Position numbers and translations under genes: made by a program. Below the pieces are notes generated by a model. That model was not told the origin of the DNA and searched no databases. It saw only the letters and a list, made by a program, of their open reading frames with translations. A stretch of DNA of 45,087 nucleotides from Thermoleophilia bacterium (lineage in GTDB: Bacteria; Actinomycetota; Thermoleophilia; Gaiellales; Gaiellaceae). The stretch covers positions 1 through 45,087 of the forward strand of contig JAJAZN010000238.1 in the NCBI GenBank assembly GCA_026785685.1, read 5' to 3'. Below are positions 1 through 8,031 of this stretch, piece after piece (the first letter of the stretch is position 1; each line of letters starts with the position of its first letter).

Positions 1-1063
1 CGGGGTACGCGACGGGGTCCTCTATCGTCGTCAACTGCCGGGGGGGTGTGTTGAGCACTTCAACACAGGAATAGCGCGGCGGCGTCTGGCCCGCCCGGGG
101 CGGGCCGACGACGACGATCGCTCCGAACGGTTGCGAGATAGCATGTTCCAGGGCGGCGCGGCTGCGTGGCCACATGCCGAGCGCATCGAGAGACTCGGGA
201 GCCTCTCCCTGCGAGAGGATTCGCAGCGTGACCTTTTCCCCGTGTGTCGTCGGGAGGATTGCGATGCGCACGTCGATCGCTTCTCCGGCTCGCTTGATCG
301 AGACGCGCCCGTCCTGGGGGGCACGCCTCTCGGCGATATCGAGGCCCCCCATGATTTTGAGGCGGCTGGCCACGGCGGCGCCCTGCGTGCCGGCGATGGA
401 CGTCAGTTCCCGCATGACCCCGTCGACGCGAACGCGAACGAAGAGGCGTCGTTGCTGCGGCGTGAAGTGAATGGCGGCGGCGCCGAGGTCGAGAGCCTTT
501 GAGATAGCTCGGTTGATGAAGACGACCGCAGGCGTATCGTGGTTCAAGTCGAGGACGGTCGCGTCGTCCTCCGTCTCGGCGGCGCTCGTGACGACGTCCT
601 CGATGTCGATCGTGGCTTCGTCGTTCAGTTTCGTGATCGCGAGCTCGATCGCGTCGGGAGCTGCCACGCACACGCGCACGGGCATTCCGAGTGCGAGCCG
701 AAGGTCGTCCGAGAACATCACATTCGTCGGGTCGGAGACAGCGACGAGAACGTAGCCGTCGTCCATGATCTTGATCGGGATCGCCCCGTAGCGGCGGGCC
801 AGGATCTCCGGGAGGAGCATCGCCGCGTCGATCTCGATGGACGCGGAGTCGAGCTCCACGAAGTCGAGGTCATGCTGTTCGGCGAGAACGCGGGTGACCT
901 GCAACCGGGTCGCGAAACCGTTGGTGACGAGGATCTCGCCAAGACGAAGCTCCGGTTTCATCCGCTTCTCGAGCAGCGCGACCTCGAGCTGCTCCGGTGT
1001 AATCGCGCCGTCGCGCACAAGGAGAGTCCCGAGGGCCGGCCACGGGTTCCTGGCTGCTTCCAT
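1..1063 (-). CDS. GspE/PilB-type secretion ATPase, 3' truncated by window edge
   Basis: Minus-strand frame open from an ATG at 1063 to the window edge (354 codons), so it is absent from the ORF track. Residues ~8-150 resemble the MshEN/T2SSE N-terminal domain ('LGTLLVRDGAITPEQLEVAL', 'RLGEILVTNGFATRLQVTRV'). Then follows the conserved core 'GGLDIAERRAPQDGRVSIK' and 'LPTTHGEKVTLRILSQ', and at the edge 'TIEDPVAYP'. This is the hexameric ATPase family that powers type IV pilus assembly or type II secretion at the inner face of the membrane. Odd: the P-loop reads 'VVVGPPRAGQTPPR', with Gln where the essential Walker A Lys should be and without the usual TTTLY. The protein may not hydrolyse ATP, or may be a paralogue with a structural role. 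Walker B and the tetracysteine region lie outside the window. It is divergent from rimP. No clear Shine-Dalgarno sequence precedes the ATG, so the start is moderately certain. Confidence 0.85.
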   Translation of the reverse strand, partial: MEAARNPWPALGTLLVRDGAITPEQLEVALLEKRMKPELRLGEILVTNGFATRLQVTRVLAEQHDLDFVELDSASIEIDAAMLLPEILARRYGAIPIKIMDDGYVLVAVSDPTNVMFSDDLRLALGMPVRVCVAAPDAIELAITKLNDEATIDIEDVVTSAAETEDDATVLDLNHDTPAVVFINRAISKALDLGAAAIHFTPQQRRLFVRVRVDGVMRELTSIAGTQGAAVASRLKIMGGLDIAERRAPQDGRVSIKRAGEAIDVRIAILPTTHGEKVTLRILSQGEAPESLDALGMWPRSRAALEHAISQPFGAIVVVGPPRAGQTPPRYSCVEVLNTPPRQLTTIEDPVAYP

Positions 1064-1220
1064 GCTCGACGTATCGGCAGCGCAGTTCCCTGAGTTGAGG
1101 GATTCCGCTCGTTCGGGAGTGAGATCGGTGAAACTGACGGCGTGCACGCGTCGCGACCATCGGGCCAGGGCTGCTGATCGATCGGGCTGTGCGCACGGCC
1201 CGGTGTAGTCGAGACGGTGC

Positions 1221-1226
1221 TATCCT
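1221..1226 (+). promoter_or_regulatory. putative -10 box for the rimP-nusA operon
   Basis: TATCCT fits the TANNNT -10 pattern seen before many genes here. Initiation about 7 nt downstream would put the hairpin at 1253-1276 inside the 5' leader. No convincing -35 is visible. Confidence 0.35.
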
Positions 1227-1252
1227 TCGGAGACCGCATTTCAGGCTTGACG

Positions 1253-1278
1253 AAATGGGCGCAAGAGCGCCCATTTTT
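1253..1278 (+). promoter_or_regulatory. rimP leader hairpin with U-tract (attenuator-like)
   Basis: A perfect 10-bp stem (AAATGGGCGC / GCGCCCATTT) with an AAGA loop runs into TTTTTG, the architecture of an intrinsic terminator. The gene upstream is on the other strand, so this hairpin terminates nothing upstream. It sits between the probable promoter and rimP. Hairpins in this position are known before rimP-nusA operons in several phyla. NusA stimulates pausing and termination at such hairpins, so attenuation of its own operon is a reasonable inference. Confidence 0.65.
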
Positions 1279-1324
1279 GTTGAGGAAACGTCGTCTCGAG
1301 GCACGGGGAAACAGGTTGGCCGAC

Positions 1325-1756
1325 ATGCTCGCAACAGAACGGAAGCTCTCCCGGGACATCGTTCCGGCGGTCGAGCGCGCCGTCCCTGGGGTCGAGGTGC
1401 TCGCGGTCGAACTCCTCTCGCCGAGCAGGTTCTGCGTCTATGTCGATCACGCTGCCGGTGTCGACCACGCACTTTGCACACGAGTCACGGAGATCCTCTC
1501 GGACTATCGAGGCACGTACACGATCGACGTGTCCTCGCCGGGTCTCGATCGGCCCCTTCGCCGACCGGAGCATTTCCGGGCCGCGATCGGCCAGGACGTT
1601 CAGATTCGCACGGCCGGTGAGATCTCCGGCAAGAAGAAATTTCGCGGCCCGGTTGTGGCCGCGTCGGAACGGAGCCTCCGGATCGCCGACGGCGAAGCGG
1701 AGCTCGACATCCCGTACGACGCAATCGTCCGGGGCAACCTGATCGATGAGGGATAG
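1325..1756 (+). CDS. rimP: ribosome maturation factor RimP
   Basis: 143 aa, about the usual family length (~150). RimP helps assemble the 30S subunit, acting early in head-domain maturation in the cytoplasm. Family marks: 'VEVLAVELLSPSRFCVYVDH' in the N-terminal alpha/beta domain, the hallmark 'YTIDVSSPGLDRPLRRPEHF', and a C-terminal SH3-like barrel ending 'YDAIVRGNLI'. The track ORF opens at 1217, but that extension reads through the leader hairpin and has no family similarity, so the ATG at 1325 was chosen. It is first in the operon rimP-nusA-ylxR-infB, an order conserved across bacteria, with nusA starting 8 nt after its stop. Confidence 0.93.
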   Translation: MLATERKLSRDIVPAVERAVPGVEVLAVELLSPSRFCVYVDHAAGVDHALCTRVTEILSDYRGTYTIDVSSPGLDRPLRRPEHFRAAIGQDVQIRTAGEISGKKKFRGPVVAASERSLRIADGEAELDIPYDAIVRGNLIDEG

Positions 1757-1764
1757 GTGACGTC

Positions 1765-3162
1765 ATGACCGCTGAAATCATGGAAGGCATCCGCACGATC
1801 GAGCGCGAGAAGGGCATCGAGGCCGGCACGCTCGTGGCGGCGCTCGAGGACGCGCTGCTTGCTGCATACAAGAAGACGCCCGGCGCTTCCCGTCACGCCG
1901 AGGTGATCCTCGACGAGGAGGGCGACTTCAGGGTCTATTCGATTGAGATTCCAGCAGACCTCGAGGAGCGACTCGTCGAGGAAGCACGTGAGGCGGCGAT
2001 CGACGAGCTCGAGCGGATCGAGGAGGAGACGGGCGAGCGACAGCACACGCTGATCAGCGACGCCGACCTCGAGCTCGACTGGGCGCAGGTGCCGGAGGAG
2101 TTGATGGTGCGCGCTGACGCAACGCCCGAGGGCTTCGGACGGATCGCCGCCATGACGGCCAAGCAGGTCATCCAGCAGCGCATCCGCGAGGCAGAGCGCA
2201 TGATGATGTACGACGAGTACATCGATCGTCAGGGCGAGGTTGTCACGGGGATCGTGCAGCAGGCCGGTGATCGCAACAACGTGCTCGTCGATCTCGGTCG
2301 CGTCGAGGCGCTCCTGCCGCGGTCGGAGCAGGTCGACGGCGAGCGCTACGAGCAAGGCTCGCGGATCAAGGCCGTGATCACCGAGGTTCGATCTGGCACG
2401 AAGGGGCCGCAGGTGATCCTGTCGCGCCGCGACCCCGAGTTGATCAAGACTCTTTTCGAGCTCGAGGTTCCCGAGATCGCAGACGGCCTCGTGGAGATCC
2501 GTGGTGTCGCTCGAGAGCCGGGTTACCGCTCGAAGATCGCCGTTGAGTCGCACACGCAGGGCGTCGATCCAGTCGGTGCCTGTGTCGGGCCGCGCGGTTC
2601 GCGCGTCCGCATGGTCGTCTCGGAGTTGCGCGGCGAGAAAATCGACATCATCCCTTGGAACTCCGAGCCCGCTCGGTTCGTCGCAAAGGCTCTCTCGCCG
2701 GCCCGCGTGCGCGAGGTCTACATCGACGATGACACCCGCGAGGCGACGGTTGTCGTCCCCGATGACCAGCTCGCGCTCGCGATCGGCAAGGAGGGTCTCA
2801 ACGCCCGGCTTGCCGCGCGGCTCACCGGATGGAAGGTCGACATCCAGTCGGACACCGAGTTCGCAAAGGCCGAGGCGGAAGCCGCCTACGCCGGCGAGGA
2901 TGACACGCAGGAGTTCTCTGGACGTTGCGCAGCGATGCTTTCGAACGGCAAGCGCTGCCCGAACGCCGCGCTCCCGGGCTCGCACTACTGCGGTGTCCCG
3001 GCCCATCAGGAGCTCCATGGCACTGCTCCGCCGGCCGAGCTCCCCGAGGACGACGACGCGAACGAGATCGACGAGGTCATCGCAGATGGTGTCGTCGACG
3101 TCGCCGAGCCGGAGGCCGTGCTCGACGCGATCGCCGAGGAGGACGAGTCTCCTGACGCATGA
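1765..3162 (+). CDS. nusA: transcription factor NusA with C-terminal Cys/His extension
   Basis: 465 aa. NusA binds RNA polymerase and the nascent RNA and modulates pausing, termination and antitermination. Domains: RNAP-binding N-terminal domain (~1-130), S1 (~150-225, 'GEVVTGIVQQAGDRNNVLVD'), KH1 ('DPVGACVGPRGSRVRMVV') and KH2 ('LAIGKEGLNARLAARLTGWK'), ending near residue 370. No E. coli-type acidic repeats follow. Instead there is a C388-x9-C398-x10-C409-x4-H414 segment ('GRCAAMLSNGKRC', 'GSHYCGVPAH') that looks like a zinc knuckle, then an acidic tail. That segment is not part of textbook NusA. The start at 1765 follows a GGATAGGTG ribosome-binding site. The stop overlaps the ylxR start as ATGA, implying coupled translation. 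Confidence 0.96.
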   Translation: MTAEIMEGIRTIEREKGIEAGTLVAALEDALLAAYKKTPGASRHAEVILDEEGDFRVYSIEIPADLEERLVEEAREAAIDELERIEEETGERQHTLISDADLELDWAQVPEELMVRADATPEGFGRIAAMTAKQVIQQRIREAERMMMYDEYIDRQGEVVTGIVQQAGDRNNVLVDLGRVEALLPRSEQVDGERYEQGSRIKAVITEVRSGTKGPQVILSRRDPELIKTLFELEVPEIADGLVEIRGVAREPGYRSKIAVESHTQGVDPVGACVGPRGSRVRMVVSELRGEKIDIIPWNSEPARFVAKALSPARVREVYIDDDTREATVVVPDDQLALAIGKEGLNARLAARLTGWKVDIQSDTEFAKAEAEAAYAGEDDTQEFSGRCAAMLSNGKRCPNAALPGSHYCGVPAHQELHGTAPPAELPEDDDANEIDEVIADGVVDVAEPEAVLDAIAEEDESPDA

Positions 3163-3404
3163 AGGCCCCGCCGGAGAGGACGTGCGTGGGCTGTGGGCGC
3201 AAGTCGCCACAGTCGGAGCTCCTGCGTTTCGGCTCCGTCGACGGGCGGCTGACGGTCGGTCGTACGATCCCCGGCAGGGGTGTCTATACGTGCCGGAGGC
3301 TCGTGTGTTTCGAGCGAGCAGTCGCATCGCGCGGCTTCAGCAGGGTGCTTCGTCGCACGGTGCTCGTCGAGCCGGAACTCGCGCGCCACTACACTGACAG
3401 CTGA
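3159..3404 (+). CDS. ylxR: YlxR (RnpM) family RNA-binding protein
   Basis: 81 aa, typical of the DUF448/YlxR family. The N-terminus 'ERTCVGCGRKSPQSELLRF' and the 'GRGVYTCRRLVCFERAV' loop are family signatures; the second corresponds to the canonical GRGAY/W...C segment. In Bacillus the protein (RnpM) binds the RNase P RNA and tempers RNase P activity, and its nusA-infB position is near universal. Here it overlaps nusA by ATGA and infB by TGATG, so all three are translationally coupled. The Cys pairs may bind metal; this is not established from the sequence. Confidence 0.9.
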   Translation: MKAPPERTCVGCGRKSPQSELLRFGSVDGRLTVGRTIPGRGVYTCRRLVCFERAVASRGFSRVLRRTVLVEPELARHYTDS

Positions 3405-5404
3405 TGGCAGACGAACCCAACAAGCCAAGTCGCCCGATCCGCCCTCGTGGAGGCCCTTCCGGCCGGAAGCGCCGCGTCGTCATCGACGGTGGAAACACCC
3501 GCGGACGCGACGGTCGTCAGGCGCGCGATCGCGGCGCCTCACCGGAGACGCAGTCGAGGCAGCAGCCGGTTGCGACTCCGTCGGGACCGGTCACGGTTCC
3601 CTCGGGGGTCAGCGTCAAGGATCTGTCGGCTGCGCTTGGAATCACCGTCGTTCAGATCATCAAGATCATGATGGGTCTCGGCGAGATGGTCACCATCACG
3701 CAGTCTCTGACCGACGAGTCCGTGCTTCTCATTGCCACCGAGGTCGAACGCGAGGTCGTGATCAAGCACGCTGCGGACGACGACTCGGGGCCCGAGATCT
3801 TCGAGGACTCGGATGATGATCTCGCAGCGCGCCCGCCGGTGGTCACGATCATGGGTCACGTCGATCACGGCAAGACCACGCTGCTCGACGCGATCCGCGA
3901 GACGTCGGTGGTCGACACCGAGGCGGGCGGGATCACGCAGCACATCGGTGCCTATCAGGCCGTCCTCGACGGACGCCGGATCACGTTTCTCGATACCCCG
4001 GGCCATGAGGCTTTCACGGCCATGCGCGCCCGCGGTGCGAAGGTGACCGACATTGCGATCCTGGTCGTTGCGGCGGATGACGGAGTCATGCCGCAGACAC
4101 GCGAGTCGATCTCGCATGCACGCGCCGCCGGCGTGCCGATCGTCGTCGCGGTCAACAAGATCGACGTCCCGAACGCCAATCTCGACCGCGTCCGCTCCGA
4201 GCTCGCAACCGAAGGCCTGCAGCCCGAGGAGTGGGGCGGCACGACGCAGTTTGCCGAGGTCTCCGCAAAGCAGCGACTCAACCTCGACGAGCTGCTCGAG
4301 AAGCTCTTGCTCGTCGCCGACGCCGAGCTCGATCTCCGTGCCAATCCGTCCGTTGAAGCATCGGGCCCCATTATCGAATCACGCCTCGATGTCGGACGCG
4401 GCCCGGTCGCAACCATGCTCGTGCATCGCGGGACGTTGCGCGTGGGCGACGCAATCGTCGCGGGTGATGCGTCCGGCAAGGTGAGGGCGCTCTACGACTA
4501 CAAGGGCGAGAAGGTGAGGGAGGCGCGCCCAGGCGAGCCGGTCGAGATCCTCGGCTTCGATCGTCCGCCGCCTGCAGGCGAGCTCGCCCGCGTCGTCGAG
4601 CACGAGCGGCTCGCGAAGGACATCGCCCAGAAGAGGTCTGGACGCCTCCGGCGTGAGCAGCTCGCGCAGCGCTCGAAGCGCGGCGTTTCGCTGGAGAGCC
4701 TGTTCTCCCAGTTGCAGGAGGGCGTCGTTCAGGACCTCAACATCGTCCTCAAGGGCGACGTTCAGGGATCCGTCGAGGCATTGCTCGGCGAGCTCGGAAA
4801 GATCCAGCACTCCGAGGTGCGAGTCAACGTGATCCACACGGGCGTCGGAGGCATCACCGAGAACGACATCAACCTTGCGTCAGCATCGAACGCGCTCGCG
4901 ATCGGCTTCACCGTCCGACCGAGCGCCGAGGCGCGCGCACTCGCCGATCGCGAGGGCGTCGACGTCCGAACCTACCGCGTCATCTATCAGCTCACCGACG
5001 AGATCCAGCAGGCACTCGTCGGCATGCTCACCCCGGTGCAGACCGAGGAGACGTTGGGCGAGGCCGAGGTGCGCGCGCTGTTCAGGGTCTCGCGCCTGGG
5101 TACGATCGCAGGCTGCATGGTCACGACCGGCTCGATCCGGCGCAACGCACAGGTGCGTGTGGTGCGAGACGGCACGGAGATCTACGACACGTCGATCTCG
5201 CAGCTGAAGCGCTTCAAGGATGACGCGCGCGAGGTCACCGAGGGCTTCGAGTGCGGGATCCTACTCGAGGGATACAACGACCTCAAGGAGGGCGACATCC
5301 TCGAGGCCTACGAGACGAAACAGGTTGAGCGCACCGATCTGGCCGAGACCGTGGGCGCGCGGGCCTCCGTCGCCGATTCGGCTGACGACGCCGAAGACGA
5401 GTGA
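3404..5404 (+). CDS. infB: translation initiation factor IF-2
   Basis: 666 aa GTPase that brings fMet-tRNA to the 30S subunit and promotes subunit joining. After a short basic, disordered N-terminus (~1-65) comes an IF2_N-like helix domain ('SVKDLSAALGITVVQIIKIM'). The G domain follows: G1 'GHVDHGKTTLLD' near residue 150, G2 'GGITQHIGAY', G3 'DTPGHEAFTAMRARG' near 197, G4 'NKID' near 250. Domains II, III and IV follow ('LKGDVQGSVEALLGEL', 'GTIAGCMVTTGSIRRNAQVR'). The N-terminal extension is much shorter than in Streptomyces or Mycobacterium IF-2. The start ATG overlaps the ylxR stop. Confidence 0.97.
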   Translation: MADEPNKPSRPIRPRGGPSGRKRRVVIDGGNTRGRDGRQARDRGASPETQSRQQPVATPSGPVTVPSGVSVKDLSAALGITVVQIIKIMMGLGEMVTITQSLTDESVLLIATEVEREVVIKHAADDDSGPEIFEDSDDDLAARPPVVTIMGHVDHGKTTLLDAIRETSVVDTEAGGITQHIGAYQAVLDGRRITFLDTPGHEAFTAMRARGAKVTDIAILVVAADDGVMPQTRESISHARAAGVPIVVAVNKIDVPNANLDRVRSELATEGLQPEEWGGTTQFAEVSAKQRLNLDELLEKLLLVADAELDLRANPSVEASGPIIESRLDVGRGPVATMLVHRGTLRVGDAIVAGDASGKVRALYDYKGEKVREARPGEPVEILGFDRPPPAGELARVVEHERLAKDIAQKRSGRLRREQLAQRSKRGVSLESLFSQLQEGVVQDLNIVLKGDVQGSVEALLGELGKIQHSEVRVNVIHTGVGGITENDINLASASNALAIGFTVRPSAEARALADREGVDVRTYRVIYQLTDEIQQALVGMLTPVQTEETLGEAEVRALFRVSRLGTIAGCMVTTGSIRRNAQVRVVRDGTEIYDTSISQLKRFKDDAREVTEGFECGILLEGYNDLKEGDILEAYETKQVERTDLAETVGARASVADSADDAEDE

Positions 5405-5409
5405 CGGGA

Positions 5410-5426
5410 CCGGCCGTTTCGGCCGG
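5410..5426 (+). terminator. GC-rich stem-loop after infB
   Basis: A perfect 7-bp stem CCGGCCG / CGGCCGG with a TTT loop begins 6 nt after the infB stop. No U-tract follows, so it may only weaken read-through or protect the 3' end. The remaining ~100 nt up to ylxP show no further feature; a T-arm-like GGTTCGATC there has no tRNA around it. Confidence 0.35.
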
Positions 5427-5533
5427 CTGTCGCCCAGCGAGATCAGTGAGCTTCGGGGTGCTCGGGAGCACGTGGACGACCCGGGTTCGATCGTGGAGCA
5501 ACGAGCAACCGCTACGACCGGTTGAATAGGGCC

Positions 5534-5833
5534 ATGGCGACGGGCTTCATTGGCATCTACACGTTCGAGCTGCTCATCCCGGAGAGCCACTCGCTCAAGG
5601 AGAAGCGCATGATCCTCCGATCCGTCAAGGCGCAGTTGACCAACAGGGTCGCCTGCTCCATCGCGGAGGTCGATCACCACGACGTCTGGCAGCGATCGCG
5701 CCTCACCCTCGCGTGTGTGGCCCGCGAGGCGGGGGAAGCCGAGCGCCTGCTCGACACGGCGGAGCGGTGGCTCTTGACCCAGGGCTTCGAGCTGATCTCT
5801 CACGAGCGCGAGCTGGTGTCGCTCGATGACTAG
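5534..5833 (+). CDS. ylxP: DUF503 (YlxP) family protein
   Basis: 99 aa, standard length for DUF503. Family marks: 'GIYTFELLIPESHSLKEKRM', then 'ILRSVKAQLTNRVACSIAEV' and 'SRLTLACVAREAGEAERLLD', predicted to form a small alpha/beta fold. It is nearly always found between infB and rbfA. Its role is not established, though it is suspected to act in ribosome biogenesis. The track ORF opens at a TTG (5522); the ATG at 5534 is preferred because family members begin just before this strand. The stop lies 8 nt inside rbfA, so the two are coupled. Confidence 0.85.
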   Translation: MATGFIGIYTFELLIPESHSLKEKRMILRSVKAQLTNRVACSIAEVDHHDVWQRSRLTLACVAREAGEAERLLDTAERWLLTQGFELISHERELVSLDD

Positions 5834-6215
5834 GAATCCCTCACGATCGCCCCGGATGCGCCGTGTCGACGAGGCGATCAAGGCGGTCGTCTCCGAGACG
5901 ATCCCCACGCTGAAGGATCCACGGATCGGGTTCGTCACGGTGACGGGCGTCGTCACGACATCCGACCTGGCGCAGGCAACCGTTTGGTTGAGCGTCTACG
6001 GTGGCGAGAAGAGGCGGCAGGCGACGCTCACGGCGCTCGAGGGAGCGGCAGGCATCCTCCAGTCGAAGGTCAATCATGACCTTCGTTTGCGGAGGACTCC
6101 CCAGCTCATCTTCCAGTACGATCCGTCGGTCGAGGACGGTGTTCGGATGTCGAAGCTCATCGACGAGCTCGATCCAGGTCCCGAAGAGGTGACTGCCGGT
6201 GACGACGAAAAGTGA
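5826..6215 (+). CDS. rbfA: 30S ribosome-binding factor RbfA
   Basis: 129 aa. RbfA binds the immature 30S subunit near the 5' end of 16S rRNA and is needed for its maturation and cold growth. Seen: the start 'SRSPRMRRVDEAIKAVVSET', the KH-like core 'LKDPRIGFVTVTGVVTTSDL' with 'ATVWLSVYG', and the conserved tail 'LRLRRTPQLIFQYDPSVEDG'. It overlaps ylxP by 8 nt at the 5' end and nrnA by 17 nt at the 3' end. Confidence 0.94.
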   Translation: MTRNPSRSPRMRRVDEAIKAVVSETIPTLKDPRIGFVTVTGVVTTSDLAQATVWLSVYGGEKRRQATLTALEGAAGILQSKVNHDLRLRRTPQLIFQYDPSVEDGVRMSKLIDELDPGPEEVTAGDDEK

Positions 6216-7194
6216 GACCGCAGCGGTCGCGGATGCGCTTCGTGCGAACGATCGCTTCGTCGTTACCTCGCACGAGAATCCCGATGGGGATGCACTCGGT
6301 TCATTGCTCGCCACGCACCTCGCGCTCGTCGAGCTCGGGAAGGACAGCGTGATGGTTCTTGTCGGTGAGTCGCCGCTGCCCGGGGAGTACAGGTTCCTCG
6401 ACGTCGTCGGTGCTGGGCTTCTCCGAGTCATTCCAGAGGATCAGGCCGACCGGGTGCTCGTGGCCGTCGACTGCGCGCAGGAGACACGCCTGACGGACGC
6501 GCGACTGCTCGACGCGCCTCTGATCGTCAACATCGACCATCACCACGACAACACCCGGTTCGGTGGGGTCAATCTCGTTGCCGACGGCGCTTCGTCGACA
6601 GCCGAGGTGCTTGCGGACGTCTTCGCCGAGCTCGGGCTGTCTCTGACGCCGGCGATCGCCGAGGCTCTCTACACCGGGCTCGTCACCGATACGGGGCGAT
6701 TCCAGTACTCGAACACGACACCGAAGGCTCTCCACCTCGCAGCCGAGCTCGTCGAGGCGCGCGCAAACCCGAAGAGCGTCTTTCAGGCCGTCTACGAGTC
6801 CATGCCGTTTCCGAAGCTGAAGCTGCTCGCTCGCGCCCTCGAGCGCGCATCGCTCCACGCCGACGGTCGCGTCGTCATCTCCTATCTCGTTCGAGAAGAT
6901 TTCTCCGACGTCCACGCGCTGGAGCCGTACTCCGAAGGGATCATCGATATTCTGCGTGCCGTCGAGGGCGTCGAGCTCGCAGCGCTCATTCGGGAGCCGC
7001 CTCGAGATGACGGCCCGGCCCGGAAGGTCTCGCTCCGCTCGTCGACCGAGAGGGTGGACGTGTCCGCGATCGCCCGGAAGTCGAACGGGGGTGGGCATCG
7101 CCAGGCAGCGGGGTTCTCGAGCGATCTTCCGCTCAACGACGTGATCGCGTTCATCGTGGCCGAGTTCACTGCGCTCCCCGCCCCGGCTGCGTAA
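6199..7194 (+). CDS. nrnA: bifunctional oligoribonuclease / PAP phosphatase NrnA (DHH family)
   Basis: 331 aa DHH-DHHA1 phosphoesterase. It degrades short RNA oligonucleotides (nanoRNA) and dephosphorylates 3'-phosphoadenosine 5'-phosphate; some homologues also act on pGpG or pApA. Metal ligands are visible in 'SHENPDGDALGS' (~25-35), 'VLVAVDCAQ', 'VNIDHHHDN' (~113-121) and 'VTDTGRFQYSNT'. The DHHA1 substrate motif is 'NGGGHRQAAGF' near residue 300. It starts with GTG inside the end of rbfA. The cluster rbfA-nrnA-truB-ribF is conserved in actinobacteria and Firmicutes. If the cell uses c-di-GMP, as the RsiG-like protein at 42.4 kb hints, NrnA could clear the pGpG product; that is inference. 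Confidence 0.93.
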   Translation: MTTKSETAAVADALRANDRFVVTSHENPDGDALGSLLATHLALVELGKDSVMVLVGESPLPGEYRFLDVVGAGLLRVIPEDQADRVLVAVDCAQETRLTDARLLDAPLIVNIDHHHDNTRFGGVNLVADGASSTAEVLADVFAELGLSLTPAIAEALYTGLVTDTGRFQYSNTTPKALHLAAELVEARANPKSVFQAVYESMPFPKLKLLARALERASLHADGRVVISYLVREDFSDVHALEPYSEGIIDILRAVEGVELAALIREPPRDDGPARKVSLRSSTERVDVSAIARKSNGGGHRQAAGFSSDLPLNDVIAFIVAEFTALPAPAA

Positions 7195-7209
7195 GGTCGA
7201 ACTGACGTC

Positions 7210-8031
7210 ATGGCGATTCCCAAGGGACTCGATCCGACCGGCGTGATTCTCGTCGACAAGCCCGGTGGTCCTTCGTCGTTCGCCGTCCTCGCGGGCGTGC
7301 GGGCCCGGACACGGGCGAAGACGGGTCACGCCGGGACACTGGATCCGTTTGCCACAGGCCTCCTGCTGTTGTTGTCCGGTAGGGCAACTAGGCTGGCTTC
7401 ATGTTTCGTCGGGCTCCCCAAGCGCTACCTCACGGATGTCGACCTGTCGTACCGGACAACAACGGGCGATCCCGAAGGATCGCCGCTCGGGTCGCACGAG
7501 CCGCCAAGCCTTGCGGAGCTAGAGGCGTCGCTCGCGGCCCTCCGTGGTGACGTCGAGCTACCGATCCCAGCGGCCTCCGCTGTGAAGATCGATGGTGAGC
7601 GCGCCTACCGTCTGCATCGCAAGGGCATCGCGGTCGAGATGCCCATGCGTCGCTCGCGCGTCGATGCGCTCGACGTCATCGCGTATTCAGACGGCATCGC
7701 GACGCTCGATGTCGCCGTTAGCTCGGGGACATATGTCCGTTCCATCGCGGACGTGCTCGGCGGGCATTGCAAGGCGCTGCGGCGAACGGAGGTCGGACCG
7801 TTCACGATCGCCGAGGCGGACGCCGAGCGGGTGGTGCCGCTCGAGGAGGCACTCGGACGCGTCGGGCTGACGCTCGCGGAAGCCGATGCCGACCGCAGAA
7901 GCCGGGCAGACGGCGATCGCAGTCGGGCGGCGGCACAGGCGGCACTCCAAGCTGCGGAGCTCGGGACGGAGCCGGTGGCGGCGCAGTCCGTTGCGAAAGG
8001 CGAGCCCGCGGCAGAGGCCGAAGCCCTCTGA
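7210..8031 (+). CDS. truB: tRNA pseudouridine(55) synthase TruB
   Basis: 273 aa. It converts U55 in the tRNA T-loop to pseudouridine. The catalytic Asp is D45 in 'KTGHAGTLDPFATGLL'. Other motifs are 'GVILVDKPGGPSSF', 'IPAASAVKIDGERAYRLHRKG' and 'VAVSSGTYVRSIADVLG'. A low-complexity Ala/Arg/Glu tail of about 50 residues follows the catalytic domain where a PUA domain is found in some homologues; no PUA motif is evident. Its TGA overlaps the ribF ATG (TGATG). Confidence 0.95.
   Translation: MAIPKGLDPTGVILVDKPGGPSSFAVLAGVRARTRAKTGHAGTLDPFATGLLLLLSGRATRLASCFVGLPKRYLTDVDLSYRTTTGDPEGSPLGSHEPPSLAELEASLAALRGDVELPIPAASAVKIDGERAYRLHRKGIAVEMPMRRSRVDALDVIAYSDGIATLDVAVSSGTYVRSIADVLGGHCKALRRTEVGPFTIAEADAERVVPLEEALGRVGLTLAEADADRRSRADGDRSRAAAQAALQAAELGTEPVAAQSVAKGEPAAEAEAL

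Noticed and set aside
1600-3327. 575-aa minus-strand ORF opposite nusA
   Set aside because: It is an antisense shadow of nusA produced by high-GC codon bias; the plus strand encodes clear NusA motifs and the minus ORF shows none.
5440-5500. T-arm-like GGTTCGATC suggesting a tRNA after infB
   Set aside because: Flanking bases do not form a T-stem and no anticodon or acceptor arm can be drawn.
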